A DNA stretch of 64,000 nt, taken from Andeanibacterium sp036384795 (GTDB lineage Bacteria > Pseudomonadota > Alphaproteobacteria > Sphingomonadales > Sphingomonadaceae). A program made the translations under genes and the position numbers. Shown here in pieces: positions 7,439 through 16,300 of this stretch. The stretch spans positions 1 to 64,000 of the forward strand of contig DASVLP010000074.1 of the NCBI GenBank assembly GCA_036384795.1, written 5' to 3'. The notes below the pieces were generated by a model. The model saw only the letters and a program-made list of their open reading frames with translations, was not told where the DNA came from and made no database searches. How positions within the stretch are numbered: the first letter of the stretch is position 1; each line of letters begins with the position of its first letter.

Positions 7439-9189
7439 TATTTTTTCTCCAGATAGCCTTTGTTCCGAAGGAGGAAGGTAATGCCCTTGTTCATCCCTTG
7501 CGTGCTCAGCGTCGAAATAAAGGCTTGAAGATCCTTGCGTGCTTCGGTCGATGCATCGGCAAGAATGATCGCCCCATGCAATCCGGGCGCCTTATCCGAC
7601 CAGTCCGCTTCCCTGAGTTTCGAGATGAGCGCGCCCATGACAAGCGATCGATCGGATTCGGGAAGCTTGTCGACGATCGCTTTGCCTTCGGGGGATGTGG
7701 CGCTTGCTATTGCGAACAGCGCGGTCACAGCCTCGCGCGCCGTTTGGCTGAGGCCCGAGCGGGCGAGAGCGGGCGCCATGACATCGCGGCTGAGGAACAT
7801 GGCCGCACGCAAAATGGCTGCATCCTCGAAAATGGGCTCCATTGCGCGCCATTGTTCGATGAATGTCTCATATCCCTTCCACTCCGAAGGCAGCTCCGCC
7901 TCCCCGCCGCGGTCGACGGGCAGAAGGAGTTTCTCGTCGGCCCCCTCGCTCATTACGGTGCGGTAAAGCAGCCGTACGGCACCTTCGTTAGTTCCACGCT
8001 CGAACACCGCCAGCTTCGCCAGCGTGGCAAGGTCCACGTTCATCCTTCGCTGCGCGGCGAGAGTCTGGCGGAGCGTCACGGCGTTGAGCAATCGTTTCAC
8101 AATGCGGGGGTTGCCGGCGATGTTCGGCGCGGTCGTTAATATCGGGGCGAGCCGGTCCGCCACCGCCAGCTTGTCGCGAAGTCCGTCCGGGCTGCCAGCG
8201 AGCTTGTCGATCTCGTCGCGCGTGAACGTCTTGCCCTCCCAACCGCCCTGCAAGGCTTCCATCAGATGAGCCTGAACTATCGGCAATTGCGCGGAAGCGG
8301 ACTCACCAACAAACAGCGAATAGATATAGGCTCGGACGTCTTCGGCATTCACTTGCGGCACCCGCATTGGGACCTGGATGACCTTGTCGAGATAGTCGTG
8401 GACATGGCTCGCGTCGGGGTCCCGGAAATGTTTGGCCACAGAATGGCGGATCATGTCTTCGTCCGCCGCGATGACGAATGCGGTGCCGGGCAGGAACAGG
8501 AACAACCGGACTGCTTCGAGCGTGCCGATCGCAACGTCGGGCAGACAGCGGTCGAGATTGTCGATGAAGAGGATTAGCGTCTGACCCATCGCGTCCAGCA
8601 GCTCGCCAAATTCCTTGCGGAACTTTGCGATTTCCTGCGGTGGGCTTTTCGCTTCCTCGGGCTTCACAAGCTCCGACCAAGCGGCTTTCACCTGTTTACC
8701 AGTCTCCTTTAGGTCGCCCACATCGTCGCTATCGCCCTTCCCTGAGAACATGGCGCCGATCGCACCGCCAGCCTTGGTGAGCAGTCCCGGCGGCACGCCA
8801 AGCGCCATTCCCACGCCAAATTCCGCCGCAAGCCCAAGTGCGCGAAAATAGTTGATCCGGCCGGCGAACTTCTTGGCTTTGTCGTAGAGGGTCTGGTTGT
8901 CTGCGGTCGCTTTCAGAAGCTGTGCAGCGACGACTTCCATCAACGCCGCCTTGGCATCGTCGAAGCCCTGATAAAGCCAAGCATCGAATTCGATGATGAG
9001 CGGCGGCCTTTCGGCAGCTTTCATTTTCGCTTCTACAAGCTTCAATACGGTCGATTTGCCAGTCCCCCAGCCGCCGAACACGCCAATTGAGACCGGTAGG
9101 AGATTTGGATTGAGCGCGAGTGTCGCGATCTGATCGGCGACCTCTGTGAAGTTCAGAAAATCAACGTCGCTTTCGCGATCTTTCCACAT
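7438..9189 (-). CDS. qatA: QatA, KAP-family P-loop NTPase of the Qat defence system
   Basis: 583-residue KAP ATPase. Walker A is GGWGTGKST (39-47) and Walker B is FIDNLDRC (208-215). Between them lies the insert typical of KAP NTPases, with weakly hydrophobic stretches (about 118-148) that could sit at or in the membrane. KAP ATPases recur in anti-phage loci as sensors or motors. It is the first gene of the four-gene qat operon; a 17-bp region with inverted symmetry lies 10 nt upstream of its ATG. Confidence 0.88.
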   Translation of the reverse strand: MWKDRESDVDFLNFTEVADQIATLALNPNLLPVSIGVFGGWGTGKSTVLKLVEAKMKAAERPPLIIEFDAWLYQGFDDAKAALMEVVAAQLLKATADNQTLYDKAKKFAGRINYFRALGLAAEFGVGMALGVPPGLLTKAGGAIGAMFSGKGDSDDVGDLKETGKQVKAAWSELVKPEEAKSPPQEIAKFRKEFGELLDAMGQTLILFIDNLDRCLPDVAIGTLEAVRLFLFLPGTAFVIAADEDMIRHSVAKHFRDPDASHVHDYLDKVIQVPMRVPQVNAEDVRAYIYSLFVGESASAQLPIVQAHLMEALQGGWEGKTFTRDEIDKLAGSPDGLRDKLAVADRLAPILTTAPNIAGNPRIVKRLLNAVTLRQTLAAQRRMNVDLATLAKLAVFERGTNEGAVRLLYRTVMSEGADEKLLLPVDRGGEAELPSEWKGYETFIEQWRAMEPIFEDAAILRAAMFLSRDVMAPALARSGLSQTAREAVTALFAIASATSPEGKAIVDKLPESDRSLVMGALISKLREADWSDKAPGLHGAIILADASTEARKDLQAFISTLSTQGMNKGITFLLRNKGYLEKK

Positions 9190-9198
9190 GCCAACATC

Positions 9199-9215
9199 GC
9201 TCAGTCATGCTGAGC
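9199..9215. promoter_or_regulatory. Inverted repeat upstream of qatA
   Basis: GCTCAG-TCATG-CTGAGC, a 6-bp perfect inverted repeat, ends 10 nt before the qatA ATG. It could be an operator or a short mRNA hairpin limiting access to the start region. No clear promoter hexamers were placed. Confidence 0.35.
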
Positions 9216-9516
9216 GCCCCTCCAAGTTGTCCGCTTTTGAACCGTCCCGCGTGACAAAAGCCAACTATGAAAATCTTGGCAGACCAATCTTCTTGACCTG
9301 TTGCTGATTAGTTATGACTCCGCACCAGTTTTCCGCAACCCCAAGGATGGTTCGAAGCCTCGACTCCACTTTGACTGAGTAGAGGCACGCGCTAGGGAGG
9401 TGAGCGTACAGCGCATCCGGCGAACGGCCGCTTTCGGGTCACCGTTCTAGGATCGAGTACGGCTTAGATGAGGGCGCAAAGCCGACCAGCAGCTCATGGC
9501 CTCGCGTCTTGTTGGC
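9216..9516. other. Intergenic spacer between qatA and traA
   Basis: 301 bp without a convincing reading frame. The qat promoter is expected here on the minus strand. No clear terminator for traA (which ends at 9517) and no repeats were seen. Confidence 0.5.
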
Positions 9517-12500
9517 TCAAAGCCCCAGTCCGCGCTCAAGCCCGAGCATGGCACTGAGTGCCTGCGCGATCCCGCGCGAGCGCTGAAGCTCGCTGCCGAT
9601 ACCGCCATCGGGCCTGCCGGGTGACCACTCGAGCGACCATTCGCGGCTCAGTCCGAGCTGGCTCGCGCGCTTGACCAGGGCAGCGCCCATCTGCGGGTCC
9701 TTTTCGACCGACCGCGCCATCGCGGTGAGCCTGCGGTCGGTGGCGTCCCGCTCTTCTGCATGCTGCCAGCCTCCGAGCTTCTCGCGCCGCTGTCGCAGAT
9801 GCCGCCATTCGGCGACGAACCTGTCGGCGCGCCCCTCGGGTCCGGTGCGGTGCCTGGTCTCGGCCTCCATGGCCTTGATCGCTTGATCCGTGTGACCCGC
9901 CGCCGCCTGGTCGAGCAGACGGAGATCGCCGGCAAACGCGCGTTCGAGATCGGTTCGCCCTTCGGGCCTCAGGGCATCGAGCGCGCCGCGGCTCGCCACA
10001 ACTTCGGCGCGCTGCTCGGGGGTATAGGCCTGGCCTGCTGCATGAGCGGCGCGGACTTCGCGCACGATCCGGGCGTGCCGCACGATCGCGGCCGAGAGCC
10101 TTGAACGTTCACGCTCATGGCTTCGGGCAGCCTCTTCGACCTCGGCAGCAAACGAGCCGGATCTCTCGATGCTCGACGCCGAGTGCTCGCGGCCAGGCAA
10201 TGATCTCCCCTTCAGCTCGCGCCCGTCGAACAGATCGAGCTGACGGGCCCTGGATGCGCGCAGCTTGAGCCCGGCGAAGATGTCGCGCTTCTGCGGTGCC
10301 GGTTCGGGCGCCCGCGCCTGCTCCGCGGCGTAGTCCGATGCCATGTCCTTGCCACGCTCGCGGCTGAGCGTCCGCACGAGCCTGCGATGATCGGCAAAGT
10401 CATCGCGTCCGTAATGCAGGTCGACTTGGCTACGGTGACGCGAGAGCGCGACATAGGCCGCGTGCCTGTCCATGCCTGGCGTTGCCAGCACATGCACCTT
10501 GTCGACGGTCATGCCTTGCGCCTTGTGGATCGTCGCGGCGTAGCCGTGATCGATATCGGCATAGTCCTTGTGATCGAACGCGACGCTGCGCCCGTTGTCG
10601 AGCAGGACCTGCATGCGCAGGGCATCGACGCTGCGCACGGTGCCGAGCGAGCCGTTCTTCACCCCCAGGCTGCGCTCGTTCCTCAAGAACATGATCCGGT
10701 CGCCTGATGCGAACGAACGGGCCCCGCGGGTCGCCTGCAGCCCAACGTCATCGCCAAGCTCGCCGGCCTCGCGCATCTTGCCTCGCGCCGCGTCGTTGAG
10801 CGCGCGAACGTCGTCGTTGGTGTGGGTGAGGATGATGCGGCTGTCCTCCGGTGCATCGCGCCGGTCGCGATCCCACGCATCGATCAGCTCCCGCCTTGCC
10901 TCATCGCGCGTCGCGGCTGCGTGGACATGTCCGGCCTCGTTGTAGGCATCGAGCGCCTCGGCGGTCCTGCCGGTCGCAAGTTGTCGCGTCGCATCGCGCT
11001 GCCAGTCTTGGTCCTGGCGCCTAATCTCGGCAATCTCGACCGCGCCGTGACGCTCGGCGATCGAACGGAACGCCGCGCCCGCCTCGATCGCCTGCAGCTG
11101 CTCGACATCGCCGACCAGCACGATCTTGGCTGCGCGCTTCCTCGCTTCGGCGATCACCCGCTCCATCTGCCGCGTTCCGATCATGCCGGCCTCGTCGATC
11201 ACCAGCACATGCCGGTCGCTCAGCAACTCGCGGCCCTGGCTCCACTGATGCTCGAGGCTGGCAAGCGTGCGCGAGGCAATGCCCGATCCTGCATCAAGGT
11301 TCTCGGCCGCAATGCCCGAGAGCGCCGCACCCTGGACCTCGTAGCCGGCAAGTTCCCATGCCTCGCGGGCAACGCCGAGCATCGCGCTCTTGCCGCTGCC
11401 GGCATAGCCGACGACGCTGCTGATCCCGCGCGCGCTGGTCGCATGTTCGAGCGCGCCGCGCTGATCGCGCGAGAGCACCAGCCCGCGCCTTCTCGCGCGC
11501 ACCACTGCGCGGGCCAGGTCGCGCTCGCTGACGGCATGACGGCGGCTCGCGTCAAGCTTGACGGTGGCGTTCTCGAGCCGCTTCTCGGTCTCGATCATCG
11601 CGCGCGATGTGAAGCGCTGTTCGCCGCGTCCGTCCTTGCCGAGCCTGACCAGCTCGGGCGAGGATTTCACGGCAGCGAAGACGCGGTCGAACTGTTCCTT
11701 GCCCTCGCTGTGCCGGTGCACGAACCGCGCAAGGTCGCGCGTGGTGAACGTCGCTTGCCCATGCGTGATCGCATCGAGCGCGAGTGAGGGATCGGCGAGG
11801 ATGCGCGCGCCGTTGCGGCGCGCGATCTCGAGATGCTCGTCGGCGCGTTCGCTTTCGAGACCTTGTTCCACCATGCGTGAAGCGGCCGAACCGATCTTGT
11901 GCTGCGGCTCGAGATCGATGCCTTGCGCTTCCAAGGAGCGATGATCGATGCGTGCATCGATATCGAGTTCGGCCAGCCGCGTGTTGACATGGGTTGCCCA
12001 GGCCTCGCGCCAGTGCTGCAGCAGGTGGGTAGCGTTCCACTCGCGGACCTTCGGGCCGAAGACTTCTTCGTCTGCCTCGCGCCCAACAGCCTCTCTCATT
12101 GTGAGCATCACGTGCGCATGCGGCTTTGCCTCGCCATCGGCGCCGATGTCCCAGTGGACGTTGAGGTCGGCGATCATCCCGCGCGCGACGAACTCGCGCT
12201 CAACAAAGTCGCGCGCGAGGCGCACGCCTTCGGCCTGGTCGAGCTCGCGCGGCAGCGCGAACTCGACCTCGCGGGCAAGCTGCGCGTCCTTGCGCACTTC
12301 GGCGGCTTCGACCTCGTTCCACAGCCGCTCGCGGTCGGACAGGTGCTCGGGCGCGCCGTCGGGCAGCAGCACTTCGGAATGAACGACGCCGGCCTTGTTC
12401 GAGAAGTCGTGATGACGATCGAGCCGCTGGTCGTGCAGCCGCGAGGCCGAGCGGTACGCGGCGGCGGCCAGCGCCGACGATCCGACGGCACGGGAGATGA

Positions 12501-12528
12501 CCTTTGCGCTGAAGTGGTAGATCGCCAT
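9517..12528 (-). CDS. traA: Ti-type conjugative relaxase/helicase TraA
   Basis: 1003 residues. The N-terminal MobA/MobL relaxase domain starts MAIYHFSAKVISR and carries the metal-binding HxH in KPHAHVMLTM (135-144). The central/C-terminal part is a RecD-like superfamily 1 helicase with Walker A GYAGSGKS (374-381), Walker B VIDEAGM (443-449) and a late helicase motif around GYAATIHKAQGMTVD. It nicks oriT, stays bound to the strand and unwinds it. It is shorter than the roughly 1100-1500 residues of many Ti plasmid TraA proteins but has both domains. It is divergent from traC/traD, as on Ti plasmids. Confidence 0.93.
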   Translation of the reverse strand: MAIYHFSAKVISRAVGSSALAAAAYRSASRLHDQRLDRHHDFSNKAGVVHSEVLLPDGAPEHLSDRERLWNEVEAAEVRKDAQLAREVEFALPRELDQAEGVRLARDFVEREFVARGMIADLNVHWDIGADGEAKPHAHVMLTMREAVGREADEEVFGPKVREWNATHLLQHWREAWATHVNTRLAELDIDARIDHRSLEAQGIDLEPQHKIGSAASRMVEQGLESERADEHLEIARRNGARILADPSLALDAITHGQATFTTRDLARFVHRHSEGKEQFDRVFAAVKSSPELVRLGKDGRGEQRFTSRAMIETEKRLENATVKLDASRRHAVSERDLARAVVRARRRGLVLSRDQRGALEHATSARGISSVVGYAGSGKSAMLGVAREAWELAGYEVQGAALSGIAAENLDAGSGIASRTLASLEHQWSQGRELLSDRHVLVIDEAGMIGTRQMERVIAEARKRAAKIVLVGDVEQLQAIEAGAAFRSIAERHGAVEIAEIRRQDQDWQRDATRQLATGRTAEALDAYNEAGHVHAAATRDEARRELIDAWDRDRRDAPEDSRIILTHTNDDVRALNDAARGKMREAGELGDDVGLQATRGARSFASGDRIMFLRNERSLGVKNGSLGTVRSVDALRMQVLLDNGRSVAFDHKDYADIDHGYAATIHKAQGMTVDKVHVLATPGMDRHAAYVALSRHRSQVDLHYGRDDFADHRRLVRTLSRERGKDMASDYAAEQARAPEPAPQKRDIFAGLKLRASRARQLDLFDGRELKGRSLPGREHSASSIERSGSFAAEVEEAARSHERERSRLSAAIVRHARIVREVRAAHAAGQAYTPEQRAEVVASRGALDALRPEGRTDLERAFAGDLRLLDQAAAGHTDQAIKAMEAETRHRTGPEGRADRFVAEWRHLRQRREKLGGWQHAEERDATDRRLTAMARSVEKDPQMGAALVKRASQLGLSREWSLEWSPGRPDGGIGSELQRSRGIAQALSAMLGLERGLGL

Positions 12529-12556
12529 CGCGACCGTACCAGTTACAGCAATGAAG

Positions 12557-12587
12557 CGACGTCGGCACGACGTATAAGCGCGCCCTC
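12557..12587 (+). other. oriT: Candidate origin of transfer (oriT)
   Basis: Lies in the 174-bp gap between divergent traA and traC, the place of oriT on Ti plasmids. An inverted repeat ACGTCG-GCA-CGACGT (12559-12573) is followed directly by ATAAGCGCGCCCT (12574-12586). That closely resembles the nick regions of the Ti/RSF1010 class (TAAGTGCGCCCT and TAATTGCGCCCT). The hairpin-then-nic arrangement supports it; the nick itself is inferred. Confidence 0.75.
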
Positions 12588-12702
12588 GAAAGAATTCATC
12601 TTTCTCGGGACTGACGAATGTCAGGAGATTTCAGTGCATTGCGACTGATCGAGCGCCTCGATAACTGGTCTGTCCCCACCGCACAACGGAAAGGACAGAC
12701 CC

Positions 12703-13029
12703 ATGCGCAAACCGCGCAATTTCGATGCCGAGCTCAAGGCGCTCGATGACAAGGCCAGGGCGCTCAAGGACCGCAGGGTGCGCCAGCTTGGCGAGCTGGT
12801 GATTGCAGCCGGAGCCGATGCCCTGCCGATCGAGGAACTGGCCGGGGCGCTGTTGAGCGCGGCGGCAACGGACGATTCCGCAGCGAAGGAGGAATGGCGC
12901 AAGCGCGGCGCGGGGTTCTTTCGACGCCCGGCGCGAAAGCCTGCGCGCGGCGCTGATCGCAACTCGGGCAGCCGCAAGGCGAGCGACGGCGGCGCGGAAC
13001 CGGCACCAGGCGAAGCGGGCGCGGCATGA
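12703..13029 (+). CDS. traC: Conjugal transfer protein TraC
   Basis: 108 residues beginning MRKPRNFDAELKAL, with a helical N-terminal region (KALDDKARALKDRRVRQLGELV) and a basic, Gly/Ala-rich tail. It matches the small TraC of Ti-type DNA-transfer systems, an auxiliary relaxosome protein. The ribosome binding site GGAAAGGA lies before the ATG. It precedes traD and reads away from traA across the putative oriT. Confidence 0.8.
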   Translation: MRKPRNFDAELKALDDKARALKDRRVRQLGELVIAAGADALPIEELAGALLSAAATDDSAAKEEWRKRGAGFFRRPARKPARGADRNSGSRKASDGGAEPAPGEAGAA

Positions 13030-13045
13030 CACGCGCGAATGGCAG

Positions 13046-13267
13046 GTGAAGCGCCGCGAGCGCACGCGTCAGCTGATCGAGCTTGGCGGTCTTGTCGCTA
13101 AGGCCGGGCTGGTCGAATTGACCGGCGACGATCGCGCGGTAATCTTTGGACTGATGGTTGAAGGTGCCGCCACCTTGCGCAGCGAGCGGCGCGACGAGGC
13201 GCTTGCGCTGTGGGGGAGGCGCGGAAGACGGGCATTCGCGGGAGAGTCGGTGACGATAGGCGACTAA
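13046..13267 (+). CDS. traD: Conjugal transfer protein TraD (Ti type)
   Basis: 73 residues with a GTG start, conserved core TRQLIELGGLVAKAGL. It matches the roughly 71-residue TraD of Ti plasmids, an accessory protein of unknown role (unrelated to F-plasmid TraD). The same frame stays open upstream to 12857 with protein-like, Arg-rich sequence (for example REWQVKRRERTR), but it has no ATG, GTG or TTG there and overlaps traC in another frame. Ti loci usually continue with traG; here an oppositely oriented restriction gene follows instead. Confidence 0.7.
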   Translation: MKRRERTRQLIELGGLVAKAGLVELTGDDRAVIFGLMVEGAATLRSERRDEALALWGRRGRRAFAGESVTIGD

Positions 13268-13360
13268 ACGCCTGCTCTGCGCCCCTCGTTGCTGTCGTCC
13301 GATTGCAGCAGCAAGCGAACATGAGCGGTCAATCCGGCGACGGCGTCGCACCTCCCTCGA

Positions 13361-16300
13361 TCATCTAGGCAAGTAATAGCCGTTGGTCGCTTCATCGCGA
13401 CGAGCCGCGCCGGTTGAAACGAGCGTCTCCAGCACCTGCTCGACACGCTGCCGCCGCTTGGGCGTGTTACGCCCGCTGAACGCCGCCGCCAACAAGGGAA
13501 CGGCAATTGGTGCGGCCGCGCGCGCCAGCAGGTCGCGTACCGAACGGATCTGGTCGAGCCCGTCTGCCGGCCACTTCACCTCGTCGACAATGGCCACCTC
13601 TCCAAGTTCGGCCTCGATCTGGGTTCCGCCTTTCACCTTGGCAGCGAGGCGCGGCTTTTGGAAATCGGGCCGGAGCCAATGCACCTCGCCCTGCTTCTCC
13701 TCAGCGATCCGCTCCTTGTTGAGCGCGACCAGCCGGACTAGCAGTTCCTCCTCCGCCGCTTGCTGGTCCGTGGTCTTGTGCGGGCTAGGTATGGTGCCGC
13801 CGGGCTTGCCAACCAACCTATCGCCCAGGTCCTTCCAGCCATAGGCGGCGAAGACCTCGTGATCGATTTCGTCGTGCAGCTCCTTGAGGATCGCGATCTG
13901 GCCCGCTTCATAGACCTCGCGCTGGGCGGGGGTCAGCGGTTCGCCAATTCCTGTGTCGAGCTCGCGCACCCGCTCTAGCGCCTTGTAAAGCCCGGTCATG
14001 GTCAGGAAATTATGCGCCGCAAGCCGCTCTTTCCGAAAGGAGTCGAGGCTTTGGCCGAGCTCGGCGAGATGCACGGACGTGGCGAGCGGAAAGGGAAAAG
14101 GGTCAAAGGTATTTGAGTGTTGATAGACGGGGTCGTTACCTACGCCCTGCCATCCACCCGTCGCAAAAGAAAACTCCACGTGTAGACGGGACGACAGGAC
14201 GGCAAGAGAGTCGCCTCCATCTAGTGCGATCACTCGAATCTTCTGATCCGGCGCAAAGCCATGATCTAAGAAGGAAAAGATGCGATGTGCTGCCGTCTCG
14301 GTAGTGACAATATACCGTTCAAGGTCCTCAAGTGCTTCCCTCATGTGAGTTGAAGGTTGCCCGTATCGCCACCAGTACGTTTTTCGGTATTTCATCTTGT
14401 CCTGCGCTCGTACGGGCTTGGCGCGGTTTAGGAGATGTTGATACGCCTCAGGAAAGTTTTCCCTGACAAACCCTTCACTCTTGTCGTGAAAGTCCAAAGA
14501 ATGGCGGCCTGTCCAACGATTATTCAATGCCCTTCCATTCATGTATGGCCTGATGTGCGTTTCTGCCCCTGGCCTTGATCCCAAGCCAAAGCGAACTGCG
14601 TCGGCTTGGGAGATAAAAAAGGCATCGCCGTACGGCTTGAATCCTTGATGGCCGAGACACTCATTTGCGAGCAGCGGTCGTGCATCAGCAAGGTTTGCGC
14701 CCGCAGTGATTCGAGAAGTAATTACTGTCTCGCGCCGCTCCAGCTCGACTTTGGGAATGTCCGTGTCGAGGTCGGCCTCGCTGACCACTTCGGCCAGCAC
14801 GCCCTCATGTTTCCCCGCCTGTGCGACGGTCATCGCGATCCGCACCGCTGCCTTGTCGGCGGACTTCATCCAGGGATGATCGGGAACGGCATAGACTAGG
14901 CTCAGCGGCTCCTTCGCATTCATCCAGCGCTCGACAACGCGCCGGCTGAAGGTCTGCGTGATCGAATTGGTAGTGATGAAGCCAAAGCGGCGTAAGGGAT
15001 TGGCGCCCACCTTCTTCGCTGGCTTCGCGGTCAGCCGCAGCGCTGCCTCATCCCAGAAATGCATGACGAAATCAGCACCGCCCGGAACTTCAGACCGCGC
15101 TTTCCAGCAGGCTTCGGCATAACCGTCGCCCAGCTCGGCGCGCATGTCCTTGCCGGCGATAAACGGCGGATTACCAACGATAAACTCGACCTCGGGCCAA
15201 TCCGCTCGGCGCGGCTTGGCGTAGCGATAGGTCTCCCGCCGCGCATTCTCGTCGGGCACTTCTTCGCCGGTGATAGGGTGTAGTTTCTTTGTAACGCCGT
15301 CCCAAGTCGTGATCACATTGCCCCGCTCGTCGCGCGCCAACTCTTTGCTTTCATAGGCGATCAGCGCATCCTGGTGCTTGATTGTCCCATAAGCATCGAG
15401 GATCGGCTCCGTCAGCTTGTCGAGACCGATCGTCCGGATCTCCCATTTCAGATAGCCAAGCCACAGCACAAGATCGGCGATCGGCACCGCCCGCTCGTTG
15501 AGCTCCAGCCCATGAAATTGCGCGGGACTCACTTTGAAGCGGCCGCTGCTGCGGGCTAGCTGCTGCCCCTTAGTCCAGAATTCTGGATAATCCTTGATGC
15601 TGTCCGGCTCACCGCCCAGCGCCTGCACCGCTTCCAGCACCTCGCCTTCCAGGCGCTTCATCAGCTCGAGCGACACGTAGAGAAAATTGCCGGTCCCGCA
15701 GGCCGGATCGAGGACGCGGGTGGTACAGAGCTTTCGGTGGAAGCCTTGCGCAGCCTTCAGAGCGGCGCGTTCGTTTCCCTGCTGGCGCAGGTCTTCGATC
15801 CGCGCCTTCACTTCTTCCCAATCCGCGCGCAGCGGCTCCATGATCGTCGGGATCACCAGCCGTTCGACATAAGGTCGAGGCGTGTAATGTGCGCCAAGCT
15901 GCGAACGCTCGGCCGGGTCGAGCGCGTTCTCGAGCAAAGTGCCAAAGATTGCCGGCTCGACGTCTCCCCATCGTCGCTGCGCGGCATTGTACAGTTCAAT
16001 GATGTCGTCCTGATCGAGCGCGAGCGCTTTAGTCTTCTTGAATAACGACCCGTTGAAGCGCTTGATCGTGGCGTTGAGGTGCGGCGCGTAGCCACCGATA
16101 TCCATGACTCGCCACAGGCTCTCCAGCGCTGGCGCGAAATGCTCGGGCGTTTCGATCATTTGGTGGAGCAGCTTCTCGAAACCCCGATTTGGGATTAGTC
16201 GCTGCGCCTCGTTCTCGGGTCCGACATCCTCAGCGAACATCGTAAACAGGCAGCGCATCAGGAATTCGGCGATTTCGACTGGCGCATATCGTTTCTCGAG

